In this document: piece after piece, positions 53,811-63,538 of the stretch
Position numbering within the stretch: the first letter of the stretch is position 1
Layout of the letters: every line of letters starts with the position of its first letter
Source: Oceanispirochaeta sp. M1
GTDB taxonomy: Bacteria; Spirochaetota; Spirochaetia; DSM-2461
Length of the DNA stretch: 64,000 bases
NCBI RefSeq assembly: GCF_003346715.1
Contig: NZ_QQPQ01000010.1
Location: 62,001-126,000, forward strand
Direction: 5' to 3'
Made by a program: the position numbers and the translations under genes
Notes under the pieces: model-generated
Told to the model about the DNA's origin: nothing
What the model saw: the letters and a program-made list of their open reading frames with translations, nothing else
Database searches by the model: none

Positions 53811-55502
53811 TCAGTTCTGTTCTTCAATTCTGTTAAGAGCACAGAGCAGGGCTTTCAGAGAAGCCGCGTTGATGCTGTTATCAACACCTACTCCGAAGTT
53901 GGAACGTCCCTTACTGTCGGCGACCTGAATATAACAGACTGCCTGTGAGTCGGCTCCTTCACTCAGAGCATGCTCATCGTATGAGAGAAAGTGAATATGG
54001 GGAGCAGATGTAGACTGCAGAGCATGAAAAAATGCGTCAATGGGTCCGTTTCCGTGCCCCTCCAGCTTCATCTCCTCACCCTTGTAGTTCAATGTACAGT
54101 TGATACCGACATTGTGCTGTTCTTTTCCGTTATCATCCACATCCAGCCGGGCATTGATCTCGTAATTCAGCAGTGACCAGGGAGCGTGAACTTCCAGGTA
54201 CTCCTTGCTGAACTCTTCAAAAATATCCTTTCCCTTCAGCTCCCTACCGGTCTCATCGGTTATCTTCTGAATAGTCCTGGAGAATTCAGGATGCATTGCC
54301 TTGGGCAGTTTATATCCGAACTGAGCGTCCAGGATATAGGCGACACCACCCTTACCGGACTGACTGTTGATACGGATAATGGCCTCATACTCTCTTCCAA
54401 GATCAGAAGGATCGAGGGGAAGATAGGGAATTTCCCAGAAGTCAGACTTAATTGACCTATAGTTGTCGAGTCCCTTCTTGATGGCATCCTGGTGAGAACC
54501 GGAGAAGGCTGTAAACACAAGCTCTCCCACATAGGGGTGACGCTCATGAACATTCATTCTTGTACAACGTTTATAAATCTCGGTAATGTTGTCGATGTCA
54601 GAGAAGTCCAATCCTGTATCAATACCCTGAGAATACATATTCAGAGCCATGGTGATAAGGTCGGTATTACCGGTTCTCTCTCCGTTACCGAAGAGTGTAC
54701 CTTCCACTCGGTCGGCTCCTGCCAATATGGCCAGCTCAGCAGCAGCGACACCTGTTCCTCTGTCATTATGAGTATGGAGACTGATAAGAACAGAATCCCT
54801 GTTTTTGATATTCCGGCAGAACCATTCAATCTGGTCAGCATGGACATTGGGAGTATGCATCTCCACAGTAGCCGGAAGGTTGAGAATAAGCTTATTCTCG
54901 GGAGTGGGTTCCAGAACATCCATTACGGCTTCACAAATTTCTAAAGCAAAGTCCAGCTCGGTGCCGGTAAAACTTTCGGGGCTGTACTCATAGCGGATAT
55001 TTGTATCAGGATAATCGGCGGCAATCTCCTTGATAAGCCTGGCACCTTCAACGGCAATCTTGATAATCTCCTTCTGGTCTTTTTTAAAGACCACATCCCT
55101 CTGGAGGGTGGAGGTTGAGTTATAGAAATGCATAACTACATTCTTACAACCCTGGATAGCTTCGAAAGAACGGCGGATCAGATGTTCACGTGACTGGGTC
55201 AGCAGCTGAATAGTGACATCATCGGGAATAAGATTCCTGTCGATCAGAGTTCTGAGATAATCAAATTCTGTCTGAGATGCGGAGGGGAATCCAATCTCAA
55301 TTTCCTTAAAACCAATTTTTAGGAGTAGGTCAAATAGTTCCAGTTTTTCTTCCACACTCATAGGAATGGGTAGAGCCTGATTTCCGTCTCTTAGGTCGAC
55401 GCTGCACCAGTAGGGTGCTTTAGTAATGGTCTTTGAAGGCCATGTCCTGTCAGGCAGTGAAACTGGGGGGAAGGGTTTATACTTCCGATGATCGTAACTC
55501 AT
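53811..55502 (-). CDS. leuA: 2-isopropylmalate synthase
   Basis: 563 aa, the longer LeuA type. VDLRDGNQALPIPMS holds the catalytic Arg-Asp, LHTHNDRGTG the metal histidines, and the regulatory C-terminal domain (about 440-560) is present, so leucine feedback is expected. It condenses acetyl-CoA and 2-ketoisovalerate. Transcribed with leuB. The pathway's 2-ketoisocaproate is also the natural precursor of iso-branched fatty-acid starters. Confidence 0.95.
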   Translation of the reverse strand: MSYDHRKYKPFPPVSLPDRTWPSKTITKAPYWCSVDLRDGNQALPIPMSVEEKLELFDLLLKIGFKEIEIGFPSASQTEFDYLRTLIDRNLIPDDVTIQLLTQSREHLIRRSFEAIQGCKNVVMHFYNSTSTLQRDVVFKKDQKEIIKIAVEGARLIKEIAADYPDTNIRYEYSPESFTGTELDFALEICEAVMDVLEPTPENKLILNLPATVEMHTPNVHADQIEWFCRNIKNRDSVLISLHTHNDRGTGVAAAELAILAGADRVEGTLFGNGERTGNTDLITMALNMYSQGIDTGLDFSDIDNITEIYKRCTRMNVHERHPYVGELVFTAFSGSHQDAIKKGLDNYRSIKSDFWEIPYLPLDPSDLGREYEAIIRINSQSGKGGVAYILDAQFGYKLPKAMHPEFSRTIQKITDETGRELKGKDIFEEFSKEYLEVHAPWSLLNYEINARLDVDDNGKEQHNVGINCTLNYKGEEMKLEGHGNGPIDAFFHALQSTSAPHIHFLSYDEHALSEGADSQAVCYIQVADSKGRSNFGVGVDNSINAASLKALLCALNRIEEQN

Positions 55503-55701
55503 TGAGCTCTCCTTAGTAGTACGGCTGTCTTTAATTATGTAAATGACTCCGCCTTAAACAATTGGTTAATGGGACAAATACTATATCAATCTACTAACGG
55601 AAGTCTACACATCAACCATTTTTGTAATAATATTTAACGTTGATAATTTTGCATCACTGAATTGCTTTACCCGAAGCCCAGCAAATGCTAAAAGTTTAGT
55701 T

Positions 55702-56637
55702 ATGAATGTACTTTTTTTTGTGTTTGAGGGTGTTTTCCCCGTTTTTCTGCTGATTATCATCGGTGCCGTTCTGAAAAATCGCAAAGTGATCGGTCCAGAA
55801 TTCAGTAAAGGCGCCTCAATGGTGAGTTTCAAACTGGCTCTCCCCTCACTTGCTTTCACAAAGATAGCAACATTGGACTTTTCACAGGTATTCATATTGA
55901 AGGAGATTCTGATTATTGGGGGGCTGACCCTTCTAGTTACCGCAATTTCTGCACTGATCAGTATGAGATTCAGTGATGTAACACAGAAAGGCGCCTTTAT
56001 TCAGGGAACCTTCCGTGGAAATATCGTCATTATTGGAATTGCTCTGACATTGAATCTTTACGGAGAGGCCATGGCCGCCAGAGCAGCAATGATTCTGGCA
56101 TTCATGCTGCCTCTATTCAACATACTGGCAGTTGTTGTACTCACCCTCCCCCTCCACGGACTGAATGCAAAAGGGGTTCTCAAATCCCTGAAAAGCATAG
56201 CTACCAATCCTATTATTATGGGTGTAGCAACAGCCATGTTTTTCTCATTTTTCAGAGTACCCGTACCATCCATACTGGGTAAGCTTCTGGGATACCTTGC
56301 CGACCTGGCCCTGCCACTTGCCCTTATTAATATAGGTGGATCACTCTCAAGTCAGGGCTTAAAGGAGAAAGGAAGGAAGGCTTTGGGATCATCATTGATA
56401 AAAATTGTATTTTTACCTGTTGTAGCGGTGATCATTTTCTATACTATAGGGTACAGACAGGACGAACTGGGCATGATTTTCCTTATTACAGGAGCACCGG
56501 CGGCCGTCTCCAGCCATATTATGGCGGATGCGATGCACAATGACGGTGATCTTGCAGCCCTGATTGTAATGATAAGTACAGCCCTGGCATCTATTACAAC
56601 CATGGCTGGAGTAAGCATAATACAAGCCTTCTTATAA
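55702..56637 (+). CDS. AEC family transporter
   Basis: 311 aa with about ten hydrophobic helices; N-terminal VFPVFLLIIIGAVLKNRKVI and the central FRGNIVIIGIALTLNLYG are typical of auxin-efflux-carrier-type permeases, which export or import small organic acids. It precedes patB by 18 bases, so it may move the lyase substrate or product. Confidence 0.88.
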   Translation: MNVLFFVFEGVFPVFLLIIIGAVLKNRKVIGPEFSKGASMVSFKLALPSLAFTKIATLDFSQVFILKEILIIGGLTLLVTAISALISMRFSDVTQKGAFIQGTFRGNIVIIGIALTLNLYGEAMAARAAMILAFMLPLFNILAVVVLTLPLHGLNAKGVLKSLKSIATNPIIMGVATAMFFSFFRVPVPSILGKLLGYLADLALPLALINIGGSLSSQGLKEKGRKALGSSLIKIVFLPVVAVIIFYTIGYRQDELGMIFLITGAPAAVSSHIMADAMHNDGDLAALIVMISTALASITTMAGVSIIQAFL

Positions 56638-56655
56638 TTTCCAAGGAGTGAAAAC

Positions 56656-57840
56656 ATGGATTTTGACCGGATAATAGACAGAAAAAACAGCAACGCAGCA
56701 AAATGGGATGAAAAGGTTCTCAAGGCCAGGTTCGGTAATGAAGATATGCTCCCCTTCTGGGTCGCAGATATGGACTTTGCCTCTCCTTCAATTGTAATGG
56801 ATACTTTGAAAGATAGAGCCGAGCACGGAGTTTTCGGATATCCTGCAAGTGATAAAGGCTTTCTTAAGGCCTGGCAGAACTGGGCAGAGGCCGAGCACAA
56901 CTGGTCTGTATATCTATCAGATATCTGTTTTACTCCGGGAATAGTCAGTGCAATGAGCCTGGGAGTTCATCTATTCTCAAAACCCGGTGATTCAGTGATT
57001 CTGCAGGAACCCGTTTACCAGCCCTTCAGAAATATGATTATCCGTAACCATAGAAACACAGTGGTCAACGAACTTGTGATGGACGGTCCCCGGTATGTAA
57101 TGGATTTTGATGATCTTGAAGAAAAAGCCTCACAGCCGGATTGTACCCTTCTTCTGCTATGCAGTCCCCACAATCCCGGAGGCCGTGTCTGGACAGAGGA
57201 AGAACTGAACAAAGTTTCTGAGATCTGTATCCGTAATGAAGTCTTTGTCATTTCTGATGAGATCCATGCAGACCTCGTCCTTGGAGAACGTCCTCATATT
57301 CCCTTTTCATCCCTCTCAACAGAGGCTGCCGAAAACTCAATGACCCTTATGGCCCCCTCCAAGACCTTCAACATTGCAGGAGAAAAACTCTCTATTGCAG
57401 TTTTCGGTTCACAGAAAAGAAGACAGACCTACCTGGATGGTCAGCTGGCATTCGGCACACAGGAAGGTTCCGCTCTGGCACTGGCAATCGGTGAAGCCGT
57501 TTATAATGAGGGAGCCGAATGGCTGATCGCCCTCAAAATATACTTAAGAGAGAATATTGCCTTCATCGAAGAATATCTGGATAAAAACCTGCCGGGCGTA
57601 AAACTGATGAAACCTGATGCAGGATTTATCGGATGGATAGATTTCAGAGAACTCGGAATGAACCATTTAGAGATTCAGGATCTTCTGCAGGAGAAGGGGA
57701 AAATAGCCCTCGTGGAGGGTACATGGTTCGGACAGGGAGGAGAAGGATTCTTCAGACTGAACTACGGCTGTCCCCGGAGCCTGCTCCGGGAAGGGTTGGA
57801 ACGTCTGTCAATTTCTCTGGCGGATAACCTCATACATTAG
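56656..57840 (+). CDS. patB: PatB/MalY-type aminotransferase, probable cystathionine beta-lyase
   Basis: 394 aa fold-type I PLP enzyme. LPFWVADMDFASP at the start, FTPGIVSAMSLGV, LLLCSPHNPGGRVW, SDEIHADL and the PLP lysine in APSKTFNIAGEK. It cleaves cystathionine or other S-alkyl cysteines to pyruvate, ammonia and a thiol. It overlaps the convergent rlmB at the 3' end by 33 bases. Confidence 0.9.
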   Translation: MDFDRIIDRKNSNAAKWDEKVLKARFGNEDMLPFWVADMDFASPSIVMDTLKDRAEHGVFGYPASDKGFLKAWQNWAEAEHNWSVYLSDICFTPGIVSAMSLGVHLFSKPGDSVILQEPVYQPFRNMIIRNHRNTVVNELVMDGPRYVMDFDDLEEKASQPDCTLLLLCSPHNPGGRVWTEEELNKVSEICIRNEVFVISDEIHADLVLGERPHIPFSSLSTEAAENSMTLMAPSKTFNIAGEKLSIAVFGSQKRRQTYLDGQLAFGTQEGSALALAIGEAVYNEGAEWLIALKIYLRENIAFIEEYLDKNLPGVKLMKPDAGFIGWIDFRELGMNHLEIQDLLQEKGKIALVEGTWFGQGGEGFFRLNYGCPRSLLREGLERLSISLADNLIH

Positions 57841-58548
57841 AATCCCAGCTGCCACGGAGACATTCAGGGAATCGACATGACCATTCATGGGAATGCTTAC
57901 CATAGTATCGCATTTATCCTTTAAAAGGCGGGAGATTCCCTTGCCCTCAGAACCCAAAACGAGACAGGTACGTCCCTTGAGGTCGGTCTGCGCAGCTGTT
58001 GAGCCACCCATATCTGCCCCATAAATCCAGAACCCCGCATCCTTGAGGGCATCCAGAGAACGGGCAGAATTACTGATCTGAACAGTGGGGACCCAGGCAT
58101 GAGCCCCGACAGAGACTTTGGCAACCGTTGAGTTGATACTGGCAGAACGGTTGGCAGGCAGCAGGATCAGGTCTACTGAAAACTGATCTGCAGATCGGAG
58201 AATGGCACCAAGGTTATGAGGATCAGTAATGCCGTCTAAAAGCAAAACAAGAAGCTGATCATCACCGCCTCTTGCGGCCAGGAATGTTTTAAGATCAGTA
58301 TAACGGTTCACGGTATTTCCGCTTTTAGGAGCCGAAGAACTCTGAACAAATACAGACCCTTTATGACCGTCGGAATCACTCATTTTATCCATCTCAACAG
58401 GAGTTATTGTCTTTACTGGAATTCCTCTACGGCCTGCTTCTTCTTCAAGCTGTGTAATTCTCTTATTAGTTCTGCTGACATAAAGTGTGCCCTCAGCTAT
58501 TTTCATGCTCTCCATGATGCTGTGATAGGATGTAATAACCCTTGCCAT
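57808..58548 (-). CDS. rlmB: 23S rRNA 2'-O-ribose methyltransferase RlmB-like (SpoU family)
   Basis: 246 aa SPOUT enzyme. DGITDPHNLGAILRSAD, LVLGSEGKGISRLL and SIPMNGHVDSLNVSVAAGI are motifs 1-3 of the trefoil-knot domain, with an N-terminal RNA-binding domain. It 2'-O-methylates rRNA or tRNA; RlmB is the best guess. The C-terminus overlaps patB (convergent, 33 bases). Confidence 0.9.
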   Translation of the reverse strand: MARVITSYHSIMESMKIAEGTLYVSRTNKRITQLEEEAGRRGIPVKTITPVEMDKMSDSDGHKGSVFVQSSSAPKSGNTVNRYTDLKTFLAARGGDDQLLVLLLDGITDPHNLGAILRSADQFSVDLILLPANRSASINSTVAKVSVGAHAWVPTVQISNSARSLDALKDAGFWIYGADMGGSTAAQTDLKGRTCLVLGSEGKGISRLLKDKCDTMVSIPMNGHVDSLNVSVAAGILMYEVIRQRN

Positions 58549-58640
58549 AATTTCTCCATTGAACTCAGATTGGTGTGCATTCTAGGTGATTTATATGTTT
58601 TATTCTACCAAAGAACATTCAGAGCCTGGATATTTTAAGC

Positions 58641-61600
58641 TCAAATTATCAGAGACTGAATCTCCTGCACAAGATCCTTCATGGTAAAAGGCTTATGAAT
58701 AAGGGAGGCATCCTTAAGATCAGCAATATTATGAAGCCTCTCTTCCGTATAACCGCTCATAAAAAGCACGGGCATATCATAACCCATGGACCTGAGATTG
58801 TTAAATGCATGAACCCCGCCCATCTCCGGCATAATGACATCAAGGAGAAAAAGACCTATGGTTTCATCATCAGATCTCCGTTTTTTCAGGGCATTAATCA
58901 GCTCTTTTCCATTCACAAAGCTTTTTATCCTAAATCCGCTTTTTCTCAGCATGGTCTCTGCAAGCTGGCGGACCATTGGATCATCCTCCGCCATAAAAAT
59001 AAGACCCTTTAATTCAGGGCTGTCTTCTTCTCTGGAACTAAGCTCTTTCCGGGTATCCTGAGAAGCATTGACCCGAGGCAGATAAATATGAAAAGAAGTA
59101 CCACGGCTGCGGTCTGTTTCAATATTAAGATACCCCTGGTGCTGCCTGATTATCCCATAAACAATTGAGAGTCCAAGTCCAGTACCCTTATCCTTATCTT
59201 TGGTTGTAAAGAATGGATCAAAGATCTCCGGAAGAATTTCCTTATTAATACCCGAACCGTTATCCTGAACAATCAATTCCACATATTCACCAGCAGGAAT
59301 ATACCCATCCAGCCCGGGAAAAGAGTGTGTGGCAATATGAATAGACTGACGGATGCTCAGAAGACCGCCCCCTTCCATGGCATCCCGGGCATTGAGACTC
59401 AGATTTATAAGGACCTGCTCAATCTGCTGTTTGTCGGCATAAACCCAGTCATCCTCAGCCGCAAGATGGGGCTCCAGAACGATATTCTCTTCAAGAAGAC
59501 GCCCCAGTATGGGCATAAGACTGTGAATAAGCCCTGACATGGTAAAATTTTCCATGTTCATATTTTCTGTTCGACTGAAAAGAAGAAGCTGCCTGGTCAG
59601 ATTTCTGGCACTGGCCGCAGTCTTTATAATAGGTTCGATATATTCCATCTCACGGGTGCCGGCACAGTCATCCTTCAGAAGCTGACTGTATCCAAGAATG
59701 ATCTGGAGCAGATTATTGAATTCATGGGAGATCCCTCCTGCAAGTTTTCCAACCGCTTCCATCCTGGCAGCCTGACGAAGCTGACCCTGGCTGGCTTCAA
59801 GAGCCGCTCTTGTCTGAGACAATTCTGAAAAGTCCTGAATTATCCCGGTTACAATCTGTTTCCCTGTTTCAGGATTTTCCGCCTGCCGTGCAATAAGATG
59901 AAGGATCTTGTTTTCGCCATCATCAACAGGAATGGTCATAATGGATTTTACACGACTGGATTCATTTTGAAGTTCATCGGGGAGAATTGTGCTCTGATTC
60001 CAGGAAGGAAAAATCTTCTTCATAAAATCAAGAGTCTCAGGAATTCCATCAATGCCGGGATCAACAGAACTAAGAGTATAAACCTCACGAGAGTACCAAT
60101 AACTATTTTTTTGCGGATCATATTCCCAGTTACCGACCATTGCCATGGCCTGAGCATCCCGCAGACGACGCTGTTCATTCTGGAGAATCTGCTGAATTTT
60201 TTCTGAATCACTTATATCCTTGAATACCACAATAACACCGATAAGAGTATCATCCTTGGGATCTCTGATAGGAGAAGCACTGTCCGAAATATGGATTTTC
60301 TGACCCTTCTTATTTATCAGAACAGTGTTGGCATCCATCAGAACACGCTCATTATGCGCCAGGACTTTATGAACCGGATTGATAACCATCTCACCGGTCA
60401 ATCCATTTTCAAGTGGCAAAACCTGAGAAATATGGAGTCCACCGGCCTCTTCAAGTATCCAGCCTGTCATATTCTGAGCCATCTTATTCATAAATACGAT
60501 CTTCGATTCGGTATCAGTAGAAATTACACCGTCACCGATAGAGCTTAAAGTTGTATAAAGCTCATTTTTCTGCCGTGAAAGATGAAGAGTCGAACGATTC
60601 AGCAAAAAAGACTGCCTTATCAATAACCCGATAAGGAAAAGAAGACAGAATAATGCTATAGAAAGAAGCTGAATGGTCACCTGGTAACTGCTTATTGATA
60701 GAGGATTAAGGAGGATAGATTCTCCCGGAATGTCCTGTTCTCTGAATTTCCAATATCTGAAGCGCTTCTGGTCAATTGCATAAACAGTTGTGTCATCTTC
60801 GATTACAGGAATTGTACCTGCGTCTTCCCCATCCAGAATTCCAGCTATCAGATCAACAGCCAGTCCAGCCTGTATGGTGCCTGATGTTACTTTACCGCCA
60901 AGGATGCCGGATCGTAGATGCAAAAGGTTGAAGACTGGAACTGATGTTTCCGAAGCGAGCCTGGAAAGGAAAGCCTTTTCTGAAATAAAGTTGCCTTTTT
61001 TATCTCTATACCAGCTGGTAAGCAGGAGAATTGAATCATCAGACACAGAAGAACTCCACTGGATAAGTTCATCGGTGGTAAGTTTATTTTCACCCAGAAA
61101 ATGAAAATCCAGGAGAGCAAGCTCTCCTCTCAGATCCTGGATCTGCCTCTCAACCATCTGCCTGTTTCCGTATCCTGTGGGAGTCGCATCGACTATGACA
61201 TACACAGTCCGGAGAGAAGGAATCAGCTTCTTTGCAAGGGCAAGAGTGTCCGGCAAATTCACCTTGCTGATCACACCTGTATGATTCTTCCTGAGGGTAT
61301 TTTTAACAAATTCGTAGTCATTTACACCGCAGAAAACAATAGGAGTATCAGGGAAAAGCTCCTCGCCTTGTTTTGCAAGGAACTGAAGAGCATTGTCATC
61401 TACTGCAACAATAAGGGAGAAAGCATCGGCATCAAAGAGTGAAAGATCCCTGATAATACTCTCTTCCATTTCTTCAACCGATTTACGCTTTGTATCCATA
61501 TATTCAAGGGTAATTTTAGTGCCGGGAATTTTCTCTTGTATTCCTTCAAGAAGAGCCGAATAGATACTGTCCTCCCAGAGATGTCCGGGGTGATAAGAGA

Positions 61601-61709
61601 AGAGGAGAAAAATTGAAGCTGTATCTTCAGAAGAAGAATCATCATCAGCGGAAAGCAAGGTAAGAGAAAACAGAAGCAGCAGGGTTATTTGTAGAAATAA
61701 GCTTCTCAT
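58641..61709 (-). CDS. Hybrid histidine kinase with periplasmic substrate-binding-like sensor
   Basis: 1022 aa. A signal sequence is followed by a periplasmic domain (about 30-320) like ABC-type binding proteins ([37 protein letters not shown]), a membrane helix (about 350), PAS domains (about 390-500 and 515-640), HisKA with [19 protein letters not shown], HATPase ([20 protein letters not shown]), and a C-terminal receiver with [13 protein letters not shown]. An ABC-binding-like sensor coupled to phosphorelay suggests sensing of an extracellular nutrient. The receiver's partner is unknown. Confidence 0.92.
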   Translation of the reverse strand: MRSLFLQITLLLLFSLTLLSADDDSSSEDTASIFLLFSYHPGHLWEDSIYSALLEGIQEKIPGTKITLEYMDTKRKSVEEMEESIIRDLSLFDADAFSLIVAVDDNALQFLAKQGEELFPDTPIVFCGVNDYEFVKNTLRKNHTGVISKVNLPDTLALAKKLIPSLRTVYVIVDATPTGYGNRQMVERQIQDLRGELALLDFHFLGENKLTTDELIQWSSSVSDDSILLLTSWYRDKKGNFISEKAFLSRLASETSVPVFNLLHLRSGILGGKVTSGTIQAGLAVDLIAGILDGEDAGTIPVIEDDTTVYAIDQKRFRYWKFREQDIPGESILLNPLSISSYQVTIQLLSIALFCLLFLIGLLIRQSFLLNRSTLHLSRQKNELYTTLSSIGDGVISTDTESKIVFMNKMAQNMTGWILEEAGGLHISQVLPLENGLTGEMVINPVHKVLAHNERVLMDANTVLINKKGQKIHISDSASPIRDPKDDTLIGVIVVFKDISDSEKIQQILQNEQRRLRDAQAMAMVGNWEYDPQKNSYWYSREVYTLSSVDPGIDGIPETLDFMKKIFPSWNQSTILPDELQNESSRVKSIMTIPVDDGENKILHLIARQAENPETGKQIVTGIIQDFSELSQTRAALEASQGQLRQAARMEAVGKLAGGISHEFNNLLQIILGYSQLLKDDCAGTREMEYIEPIIKTAASARNLTRQLLLFSRTENMNMENFTMSGLIHSLMPILGRLLEENIVLEPHLAAEDDWVYADKQQIEQVLINLSLNARDAMEGGGLLSIRQSIHIATHSFPGLDGYIPAGEYVELIVQDNGSGINKEILPEIFDPFFTTKDKDKGTGLGLSIVYGIIRQHQGYLNIETDRSRGTSFHIYLPRVNASQDTRKELSSREEDSPELKGLIFMAEDDPMVRQLAETMLRKSGFRIKSFVNGKELINALKKRRSDDETIGLFLLDVIMPEMGGVHAFNNLRSMGYDMPVLFMSGYTEERLHNIADLKDASLIHKPFTMKDLVQEIQSLII

Positions 61710-61831
61710 CAGCCCCCCGTAAATATTGGATGCAAAATAATTTTATCACGTCTTTCCCTTTTCAGGGAATCACAGTGAGTTTTTTTTGCAAATCAATATA
61801 TTTTAACTAGTATTTAAAATTGAGGATTTCC

Positions 61832-63538
61832 TCAGACCTCAGCGGCCTCTTCCTGCTCCAGCACTGTGTAGGCAATCTTACCTACTCTTGTAAGGGGAAG
61901 TTCATCCCGGAACTCGATCAGACGGGGACAGCTCCATTTATTGATATGTTTTCTGCTGTAGGCGATCAGTTCTTCCTCCAGCTCAGAACCGGCACTGTAC
62001 CCTTTATTGAGGATTACAAAAGCTTTTATTTTATGGAGTTGATAATCGTCAGGAACCCCGATAGCACAGCTCATCTTTACCGCAGGATGACTCTCAAGTA
62101 CCTTTTCCACCTGTGTTGGATATACCGCAATGCCGGAAACTTTGACCATTCTCTTCTGACGCAGTTTAAAATAGAGGAAACCGTCTTTATCCATAGCTCC
62201 GATATCTCCGGTATGAAGCCAGATTCTTCCATCATCATGAGTCTGCAGAACTGCAGAGGTCTCTTCGGGATCATTAAGATATCCTATCATTACAGAAGGA
62301 CCTGAAATACAGATCTCACCATCTGTTCCAGCAGGAGCTTCATCATATGAATCTGGAAGTATCACCTTGGCCAGCATATCTGGATAAGGGACTCCAATTG
62401 AAGCTTCCCGATATTCATCCTCGGGCATTAAAACAGAAACAGTTACAGACTCAGTCAGCCCGTAGCCTTCACGCAGTTCAATATCTGCCCCCCGCTCCTT
62501 CAGAACCTTGTCAAAATCCCTCTTGATACTGATCGGAACAGAATCACCTCCGGCAAAAACGCCTTTCATCCCTGAAAGGTCAGCCTTAAGAAGATTCTTA
62601 TTACTGGAAAGAGCTTCAAACAGAGTGGGAACACCCGCCATGATGGTGGGTTTTTTCTTTCTGATAATCTTTCCAGCCACCTCAGCCGAAAACTGAGGCA
62701 CCAGGATACTACAGCCCCCATTAACCAGAAATGTATGGATACAGACTGCCAGTCCGAAACCATGAAAAACAGGAAGAATTGCAAGAATTGAGTCTCCAGG
62801 AGCCAAGGGTCCCAGCCTTTTAGAACCCTGACATGCTGTCTGCCCCGCCAGAACATTGAAGTTCATATGACTGAGCATAATCCCCTTGGGACTGCCCGTC
62901 GTACCACCGCTGTAAAGAAGGGACGCAAGTCCTTCCGGATTACTTTCCACTTCATCAACAGGACTGCCTTTAACAGCTGTAAGATCAGACCAATTAAGGA
63001 TTCTGGAATCTTCCGGCAGTGCTTTGATTTTTCTTCCTTTTGCCAGGAAAAATAGAGTCCGCATTGTGGGACTCATATAAGTTCCCAGCTTTGTGATTAA
63101 TACTGTTTCAACTTTTGTATTATCCAGAATATCTACGAAACGGGAGTAGAATGCATTGAGAGTAATCGCCCATCTGCTTTCACTGAGATTCAGGTAATAT
63201 TCGATCTCATCAGGGGCAGATAAGGGGTGGATCATACTGGAAACAGCACCGATCTTTGCCAATGCATAAAAAGTGATGATAGCCTCTGGACAGTTGGGAA
63301 GACAGACAGTCATCCTGTCTCCCGCCTTCATTCCCTTTGCACTTAAATCTGCCGCGGTCTGATCGATAAGATTCAGGAGTGAACTGTAGCTGATCTCCGC
63401 TCCCATAAAATCCAGGGCTGTATTATGAGGATAGGCTTCGGCAGATTCACGGAATGCCCGGTAGAGGGTTCTCTTTTTATAATCAATTTCAGAGGGAATA
63501 TTACCGTAATATTTCAGCCAGGGCTTAGTTTCAAACAT
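61832..63538 (-). CDS. AMP-dependent acyl ligase (acyl-CoA/ACP synthetase type)
   Basis: 568 aa ANL enzyme. LLYSGGTTGSPKGIMLSH is the adenylate loop (about 209-226), then GYGLTESVTV, HTGDIGAMDKDGFLYFKLRQKRM and the catalytic lysine region ELPLTRVGKIAYTV. It is a paralogue of the synthetase at 25.2 kb but not close. It overlaps the E2-like gene upstream by eight bases, so activated acyl groups may pass to that enzyme. Confidence 0.88.
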   Translation of the reverse strand: MFETKPWLKYYGNIPSEIDYKKRTLYRAFRESAEAYPHNTALDFMGAEISYSSLLNLIDQTAADLSAKGMKAGDRMTVCLPNCPEAIITFYALAKIGAVSSMIHPLSAPDEIEYYLNLSESRWAITLNAFYSRFVDILDNTKVETVLITKLGTYMSPTMRTLFFLAKGRKIKALPEDSRILNWSDLTAVKGSPVDEVESNPEGLASLLYSGGTTGSPKGIMLSHMNFNVLAGQTACQGSKRLGPLAPGDSILAILPVFHGFGLAVCIHTFLVNGGCSILVPQFSAEVAGKIIRKKKPTIMAGVPTLFEALSSNKNLLKADLSGMKGVFAGGDSVPISIKRDFDKVLKERGADIELREGYGLTESVTVSVLMPEDEYREASIGVPYPDMLAKVILPDSYDEAPAGTDGEICISGPSVMIGYLNDPEETSAVLQTHDDGRIWLHTGDIGAMDKDGFLYFKLRQKRMVKVSGIAVYPTQVEKVLESHPAVKMSCAIGVPDDYQLHKIKAFVILNKGYSAGSELEEELIAYSRKHINKWSCPRLIEFRDELPLTRVGKIAYTVLEQEEAAEV

